Below, piece after piece: positions 5,815-9,977 of a stretch of DNA of 9,977 nt. The notes under the pieces are model-generated. The model made no database searches and was not told where the DNA came from. It saw only the letters and a list, made by a program, of their open reading frames with translations. Position 1 is the first letter of the stretch. Each line of letters opens with the position of its first letter. The stretch is from JAAZNO01 sp012798275 (GTDB lineage Bacteria > Chloroflexota > Anaerolineae > B4-G1 > SLSP01), in contig DAOPQD010000107.1 in assembly GCA_035347995.1 (NCBI GenBank), positions 1 through 9,977 of the forward strand, in the 5' to 3' direction. A program made the position numbers and the translations under genes.

Positions 5815-6786
5815 ATGAAAACCCGGGTGAGCAACAGACTCTGGCGCAGGGGATGCGCCTTTATGGGACTGGTATTGTTGATGACGGCGTCTGGTTGCGC
5901 CGGGCGTTCGGAAGGGCCCGTGACATTGCGGATCGGCGTGCTCCCCATTCTGGACGCGCTTCCGCTGTACGTGGCGGAAAGCGCGGGCTACTTCATGGCG
6001 GCGGACGTGCAGGTGACGCTGGTGCCGGTTGCTTCGGCAGCGGAGCGGGATCAGCTGCTCCAGGCCGGGCAGCTTGACGGCGTCATCAACGATCTGGTCG
6101 CCGTCGCGCTGTACGATCGGGAATCGCCCCGCCTGGTGGTGGTGCGTTACGCCATGCAGGCGACTCCTACGACGCCGCAGTTTCGCCTCCTCGCGGCGGG
6201 GGCCAGCGCCATCACGGCGCCGGCCGATTTGCGCGGCGTGCCGATTGGCCTCTCGCAGGGGACGGTGATCGAGTATGTGACCGAGCGCCTGCTGCAGCAG
6301 GAAGGGCTGCCCCCCACGGAGATCGTGAGCCTCGCTGTCCCCAAGATTTCCGACCGTCTGGCGTTGCTGGAGGCGGGGCAGCTGCAGGCGGTGACATTGC
6401 CGGAGCCTCTCGCGTCGCTGGCCGTGCAGCAGGGCGCGCGGGTCGTGCTGGATGACACGCGCCATCCCGAGTTCAGCTGCAGCGTGTTCGCGTTCAACCG
6501 CGACGTGCTCGAGGCGCACCCTCAGGCCATTCGCGGTTTCCTGGACGCCATCGAGCGCGCTTCGGCCCTGATCAACGCGGACAAGACGCGGTGGAACGAC
6601 GTGCTCACGGCGCAAGCGTTGGTCCCGCCGTCAGTAGTAGGGACCTATACCCTGCCGGATTATCCCGGCGCCGCGGTCCCTTCGCGCGAACAGTTCGAGG
6701 ACGTGGTCCGCTGGCTGCAACAGAAGGGGCTGCTCACCGGCGAGGTGGCTTACGACAGTGTGATAGAGAGCGGTTTTTTGCCCTGA
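5815..6786 (+). CDS. ABC-transporter-type substrate-binding lipoprotein (NMT1/SsuA-like)
   Basis: 323 residues starting at an ATG seven bases after AGGAG (5803-5807). The N-terminus is a lipoprotein signal: RLWRR, a hydrophobic core (about 15-24), then TASGC with the lipidated cysteine at C28. The mature part is a periplasmic-binding-protein type II fold of the NMT1/SsuA/ThiY kind: TLRIGVLPILDALPLYVAE (37-55), AGYFMAADVQV, LLQAGQLDGVINDL (81-94), then DLRGVPIGLSQGT (138-150) and RLALLEAGQLQAVTLPEPL (181-199). Such proteins capture a small molecule outside the cell and deliver it to a membrane permease. No permease or ATPase gene is in the window, so it is either an orphan or works with genes elsewhere. 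Its 13-base coupling to the mqnP-like gene suggests a link to quinone metabolism. The fold is also shared by MqnA and MqnD, but those are cytoplasmic and lack a lipobox. The ligand is unknown. Confidence 0.88.
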   Translation: MKTRVSNRLWRRGCAFMGLVLLMTASGCAGRSEGPVTLRIGVLPILDALPLYVAESAGYFMAADVQVTLVPVASAAERDQLLQAGQLDGVINDLVAVALYDRESPRLVVVRYAMQATPTTPQFRLLAAGASAITAPADLRGVPIGLSQGTVIEYVTERLLQQEGLPPTEIVSLAVPKISDRLALLEAGQLQAVTLPEPLASLAVQQGARVVLDDTRHPEFSCSVFAFNRDVLEAHPQAIRGFLDAIERASALINADKTRWNDVLTAQALVPPSVVGTYTLPDYPGAAVPSREQFEDVVRWLQQKGLLTGEVAYDSVIESGFLP

Positions 6787-6857
6787 TGCCCTCAGAAACT
6801 GACGCAGGGAGTAGCATGGATTTCACAGACGACGAATTTGAGACTCGTAGCTTTTCC

Positions 6858-6865
6858 AGGGAGGT
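6858..6865 (+). promoter_or_regulatory. Ribosome binding site of the beta-propeller gene
   Basis: AGGGAGGT, seven bases before the ATG at 6873-6875. It favours this start over the in-frame ATG at 6816, which has a weaker AGGGAG only four bases away and would add 19 acidic residues in front of the signal peptide. Confidence 0.7.
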
Positions 6866-6872
6866 CATTCAC

Positions 6873-8468
6873 ATGAAACGTTATCGGAAGTTGATAGAGG
6901 CGTTGGCGCTGACGTGCCTCATGTTGGCAACTAGCTACGCGATAGGACTGGCTTCGACGCTGACGCCGCCCTATGTCATCGCTATCCAGGATACTGGGGC
7001 CAACACCCACCCGTCTCGGGTTGGCGTTGACCCTGAGCGCGGCCTGGCTTACGTGCTGGATCAGCAAGGCGCGATCTGGGTCTTTGCCGGCGTGGAGATG
7101 ACGGCCACCCTCCCAGGCGGCAGCCCCAATTACGTTGCGGTCGACCCGGGCGGGTACGCCTATGTGACCCAACGCGACGGCGGGGCGGTGCGCGTCCTCG
7201 AAGGTAAAAACTTGCAGGGAACAGTTTCTTTGGGCGGCAAGCTCTCCGGCGCGGCGGTCGTGCTTACCCCCACCCACGATGTCTACGTGGCCCTCCCCGC
7301 GGTCAATCAGGTAGCCGTATTTCGGGGCTACGGCGCTGTGCCGGTGACCTATGTGACGGTGGAAACTACGCCCTTCGCCCTGGCTGCTGATCCGACTAAC
7401 GAGCGCATCTACGTGGCCAATCAGGGGTCGGCCAACGTCTCGGTGCTCCAGGGAACCACAGTCATCACCACGATTCCGGTCGGACAATCCCCTGCCGCGG
7501 TAGCAGTCAATCCGGCCAAGGACTACGTCTATGTCGCCAATAGCGGCGACAACACGGTCAGCATCATTCACGACCTCGCAGTGGTGCAAACGGTGGACGT
7601 GGGTCATGTCCCCGGCGATATTGCCGTCAACCCTGTCAACGGGCGTGTATATGTGGTCAATAACGGCGATCCCGACAACTCCGGTTCCTTGAGCGTCTTG
7701 CAGGATGCGCAAGCTGCGCCTGTCGCTACGGCGCTGGAGGGGAACGATCTCCGCGCCGTGGACGTGAACCCGCGCAGCAGCTACATCTACGTGATTGGCG
7801 GGCGCGGTGGGGGCGGCACGGTGGCCGTGCTGAGCGATACGTTGGTCATCGAGACTTTTCTGCCGGTGGGGCATTCGCCGGCGGATGTGGCGGTGGATCC
7901 GGTGAGCGATCTCGGCTACGCCTCGCTCTACAAAGCGATGGGCGGAGAGATGGGGCAGGTTGTGGTTCTGGGACGTTCCGAGGCCTCAGTCGCGCCGATA
8001 GACCCTGTAACCGGAGGGACGTTGGCCTGTGATGGCGTGAACGATCGTCCCATCCAGATTGAAGTACCCCCCGGCGCGGTGACAGAAACGGTCACCCTCC
8101 TTTGCGCGGCCTGGGAGCCTAATACGCTGCCTGCGTATCACTTTGCCGGGCAGGGATTTCTTCTCAAGGTGTACAAGTTTGGCATCCATCGTCCGGCCTA
8201 TCAGTTCCAGACTCCCATTACAGTGCGGGCAGCGTATCCCACGCCCTTGCCTGGAAACGCTGATGTAGCGAAGTTGGAGTTGCGAATCGGCGCCTCTGGT
8301 GAAGGCGTCTGGGGAACCACGGGGATTGTCTCCCAGGAGGTGCAAACCGCGCCGCCACAGGTGGTGGCGACCCTTTTGAGGCTTCCAGAGCGTTCTCAGG
8401 ATGGCTATGCCCTGGTAACGCCTGCGGGCAAAATCTATTTGCCCCTGGTGCTGAAGGCGACTCACTAA
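6873..8468 (+). CDS. Secreted YVTN beta-propeller protein with ZU5-like C-terminal region
   Basis: A 531-residue exported protein with an N-terminal signal (MKRYRKLIEALALTCLMLAT, cleavage likely around 25-28). Residues about 47-366 consist of seven or eight repeats of roughly 40 residues with the pattern (P)xxVAVxPxxxxVYVANxGxxxVSVL...xxVG, for example PFALAADPTNERIYVANQG (167-185) and SPAAVAVNPAKDYVYVANSG (206-225). This is the YVTN family of beta-propellers and predicts a complete ring. A region from about 380 to 455 (GGTLACDG... then IEVPPGAVTETVTLLCAAW) resembles ZU5-type modules, with C386 and C411 able to form a disulfide. The protein ends IYLPLVLKATH. Such propellers usually bind proteins or glycans, and no catalytic residues are evident. 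The gene lies 86 bases after the lipoprotein gene without a clear promoter, so it may be read through from that operon. It ends at a strong terminator. The biological role is unknown. Confidence 0.9.
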   Translation: MKRYRKLIEALALTCLMLATSYAIGLASTLTPPYVIAIQDTGANTHPSRVGVDPERGLAYVLDQQGAIWVFAGVEMTATLPGGSPNYVAVDPGGYAYVTQRDGGAVRVLEGKNLQGTVSLGGKLSGAAVVLTPTHDVYVALPAVNQVAVFRGYGAVPVTYVTVETTPFALAADPTNERIYVANQGSANVSVLQGTTVITTIPVGQSPAAVAVNPAKDYVYVANSGDNTVSIIHDLAVVQTVDVGHVPGDIAVNPVNGRVYVVNNGDPDNSGSLSVLQDAQAAPVATALEGNDLRAVDVNPRSSYIYVIGGRGGGGTVAVLSDTLVIETFLPVGHSPADVAVDPVSDLGYASLYKAMGGEMGQVVVLGRSEASVAPIDPVTGGTLACDGVNDRPIQIEVPPGAVTETVTLLCAAWEPNTLPAYHFAGQGFLLKVYKFGIHRPAYQFQTPITVRAAYPTPLPGNADVAKLELRIGASGEGVWGTTGIVSQEVQTAPPQVVATLLRLPERSQDGYALVTPAGKIYLPLVLKATH

Positions 8469-8473
8469 TTCAC

Positions 8474-8519
8474 AAAAAGCCCTCACTGCAGCGAGCAATT
8501 CGCTGCAGTGAGGGCCTTT
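8474..8519. terminator. Bidirectional terminator between convergent genes
   Basis: Bases 8479-8494 and 8500-8515 form a perfect 16-bp inverted repeat around a 5-base loop (GCAAT). AAAAA lies immediately to the left (8474-8478), giving TTTTT on the minus strand just after the stem, so it is a strong terminator for asnS. On the plus strand a short CTTTGCTT follows, a weaker tract serving the beta-propeller gene. Confidence 0.93.
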
Positions 8520-8571
8520 GCTTCTCGTGGAGGGTGTGTCTTGATGCTGCTCTCCACGTCTCAGGTGCACG

Positions 8572-9915
8572 TCACGGATAGATGCGCTTGATCGTGCGCG
8601 GATAGGCGATGGTCTCGCGGATGTGTTCGATGCCGCAGATCCAGGTGATCAGGCGTTCCACTCCCAGGCCGAAGCCGCTGTGGGGCACGCTCCCGAACTT
8701 GCGCAGCTCGATGTACCACTGGAACGCTTCTTCGGGCAGCTGGTCATGGCGGATATGCTCGAGCAGGAGGTCGGGGTCGGAAATGCGCTCACTGCCGCCG
8801 ATGATCTCGCCGTAACCTTCCGGCGCGAGCAGGTCCACGCTCTTGCAGACCTCTGGGCGACCGGGCCACGGCTCCATGTAGAAGGCCTTCACCGCGGTAG
8901 GATAGCCGTAGACGAACACCGGCTTGTTGAATTGCTGGGTGAGCGCCGTCTCGTGGGGCGATCCGAAGTCCATGCCCCACTCGAAGTCCAGCAGCGCTTT
9001 TTGCTCAGGATCTGCAGTGGCGTCGCGGAGCTGCGCCAGGCGTTCGGCCGCTTCATCATAAGAAATGCGCGGGAACGGCGGCGTGATGCGCTCCAGCAGG
9101 GAGATGTCCCGCCCCAAAACGCGCAGCTCCGGTTGCCGTTCCTCGAGCACCCGTTGCACGATGTAGGAGACGAACTGCTCCTCGATCTCCATCAGCTCCT
9201 CCAGGTCGCAGAAGGCCATCTCCGGCTCCACCATCCAGAACTCCGTGAGATGCCGGCGGGTCTTGGATTTTTCCGCGCGGAAGGTCGGCCCGAAGCAGTA
9301 GACGCGGCTAAAGGCGAAGATGTTGGCCTCGTTGTAGAGCTGCCCGCTTTGCGAGAGGTAGGCGATGCCCTCGTCGAAGTAGGGCGTGCCGAAGAGGGTC
9401 GTTGTCCCTTCGCAGGCGGCGGGCGTGAGGATGGGATTGTCAATGTTGATGAAGCCGTGCCCGTCCAGCCAATCGCGGATGGCACGGATCACCAGCGCGC
9501 GCACGCGCAGGATCGCCCATTGGCTCTGGGTGCGGATCCACAGGTGCCGGTTATCGAGCAGGAAATCCACACCGTGCTCTTTGAGCGCGATGGGATATTC
9601 CTCTGTCACTTCCTGCACCACCTCCAGGCCGGTGACGCCGAGTTCGAAGCCGCCGGGGATGCCCGGCGCGCGGGGATCGGCGCGCACCACGCCGGTGATG
9701 ATGAGAGAAGATTCCTGGGGGATGTGCACGGCCGTCTCGAAGACCTCTTCCGGCACGTCTTTGTTGAAGACGACGCATTGGACGAAGCCGTACCCATCAC
9801 GCACCAGTAGAAACACCAGTTTGCCCTTGTGCGTGCGGTTATAGACCCATCCGCGGAGGGTCACCTCTTCCCCTACATGCGCTGCAATCTGTTCCGCGCG
9901 AATGATAGGCGCCAT
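8572..9915 (-). CDS. asnS: Asparaginyl-tRNA synthetase
   Basis: A 447-residue class IIb aminoacyl-tRNA synthetase that charges tRNA-Asn with asparagine in the cytoplasm. An N-terminal OB-fold anticodon-binding domain (about 17-100, VTLRGWVYNRTHKGKLVFLLVRDG) is followed by the catalytic core. Motif 2 is FRAEKSKTRRHLTEFWMVEPE (212-232), with R213 and E215. The HLTEF/EPEMAF wording is that of AsnRS rather than AspRS. Motif 3 is GFGLGVERL (414-422), with the ATP-contacting R421, and the end reads AYPRTIKRIYP as in other AsnRS. GGSERISD (373-380) is also typical. The length is near the low end for bacterial AsnRS, with no missing block that I can see. The start ATG at 9913-9915 has AAGGAGG eight bases upstream. 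It is monocistronic as far as the window shows. Presence of AsnRS suggests direct asparagine charging, although a GatCAB route could coexist. Confidence 0.97.
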   Translation of the reverse strand: MAPIIRAEQIAAHVGEEVTLRGWVYNRTHKGKLVFLLVRDGYGFVQCVVFNKDVPEEVFETAVHIPQESSLIITGVVRADPRAPGIPGGFELGVTGLEVVQEVTEEYPIALKEHGVDFLLDNRHLWIRTQSQWAILRVRALVIRAIRDWLDGHGFINIDNPILTPAACEGTTTLFGTPYFDEGIAYLSQSGQLYNEANIFAFSRVYCFGPTFRAEKSKTRRHLTEFWMVEPEMAFCDLEELMEIEEQFVSYIVQRVLEERQPELRVLGRDISLLERITPPFPRISYDEAAERLAQLRDATADPEQKALLDFEWGMDFGSPHETALTQQFNKPVFVYGYPTAVKAFYMEPWPGRPEVCKSVDLLAPEGYGEIIGGSERISDPDLLLEHIRHDQLPEEAFQWYIELRKFGSVPHSGFGLGVERLITWICGIEHIRETIAYPRTIKRIYP

Positions 9916-9923
9916 AGTTTGTG

Positions 9924-9930
9924 CCTCCTT
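9924..9930 (-). promoter_or_regulatory. Ribosome binding site of asnS
   Basis: AAGGAGG on the minus strand, eight bases before the ATG at 9913-9915. Its upstream half coincides with the edge of the repeat-like segment that begins at about 9926. Confidence 0.85.
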
Positions 9931-9977
9931 CGAAAATGGCCCCGAATGAACACGAATTTCACGAATAAGATTAGAAA
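9926..9977 (+). repeat. Diverged copy of the left-hand repeat, cut by the window end
   Basis: Reading the plus strand, TCCTTCGAAAATGGC then CGAATG, ACACGAATTTCACGAATAAG aligns with TCCTCGGAAAATGGC, CGGATG and GCAGATTTCACGGATCAG in the tandem units (about 98-141 and 226-269). By hand about 26 of 37 aligned bases match, with one gap. It runs to the edge of the window, so the full length is unknown. It sits directly upstream of asnS and forms most of the visible 5' flank. Confidence 0.65.

Noticed and set aside
4896..5948. Minus-strand 350-codon open frame opposite the mqnP-like gene
   Set aside because: Composition is dominated by Arg, Gln, Pro and His, typical of antisense GC-rich frames, and the sense strand encodes a clear UbiA-family protein.
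5758..6615. Minus-strand 285-codon open frame opposite the lipoprotein gene
   Set aside because: It is antisense to a well-supported substrate-binding lipoprotein and has no recognisable domain.
6591..6872. Long N-terminal extension of the beta-propeller protein
   Set aside because: It overlaps the lipoprotein gene out of frame by nearly 200 bases, has no good ribosome binding site at its first ATG and would bury the signal peptide.
8572..9915. Aspartyl-tRNA synthetase or AsnA-like paralogue
   Set aside because: Motif 2 wording (HLTEFWMVEPEMAF), the GGSERISD segment and the C-terminal AYPRTIKRIYP match AsnRS, and the OB-fold domain is present.
1..9977. tRNA, rRNA, integrase, transposase or defence genes
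   Set aside because: None was recognised on either strand; every long intergenic stretch is explained by repeats, promoters or terminators.

Overview
This GC-rich window most likely comes from a chromosome of Chloroflexota, perhaps near Anaerolineae. The support is indirect. There are long Thr/Pro 'TPTPTP' linkers in a secreted LysM protein, a secreted protein ending in IYLPLVLKATH (a tail I associate with exported Chloroflexota proteins), and a UbiA-type prenyltransferase of the futalosine (menaquinone) subfamily. No 16S, tRNA or phage marker is present, so the taxonomic call is an inference.

Layout, left to right. Bases 1-455 carry no convincing complete gene. They hold a tandem array (two near-identical units of 128 and 118 bp plus partial ends), built on a 10-bp subrepeat, and small hairpins that share a CTTCAG core. 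Bases 456-3005 (minus strand) hold a compact two-gene operon: a YacL-type membrane PIN-TRAM protein followed by cysteinyl-tRNA synthetase (cysS). Upstream of it, a strong terminator abuts the apparent operon promoter. Bases 3256-4737 (minus) encode a secreted, C-terminally anchored surface protein with a carbohydrate-binding-like domain, a LysM domain and an SdrD-B-like domain. A back-to-back divergent promoter region at about 4839-4890 separates it from a plus-strand cluster: an mqnP-like prenyltransferase (4911-5801), a substrate-binding lipoprotein (5815-6786), and a secreted seven- or eight-repeat YVTN beta-propeller protein with a ZU5-like C-terminal region (6873-8468). A long bidirectional terminator lies between this cluster and asparaginyl-tRNA synthetase (asnS, minus, 8572-9915). 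A diverged copy of the left-hand repeat reappears at the right edge, immediately upstream of asnS and touching its ribosome binding site.

How the genes fit together. The two aminoacyl-tRNA synthetases and YacL are housekeeping genes. The prenyltransferase and the lipoprotein are tightly coupled (13 bases between stop and start) and may share a job. The LysM and propeller proteins are envelope or extracellular proteins. I see no defence, CRISPR, integrase, transposase or toxin-antitoxin system. The most unusual signals are the dispersed repeat family with its loop-conserved hairpins, the altered KMSKS loop of CysRS (KMSQR), the overlapping divergent promoters, and the prenyltransferase/lipoprotein pairing.
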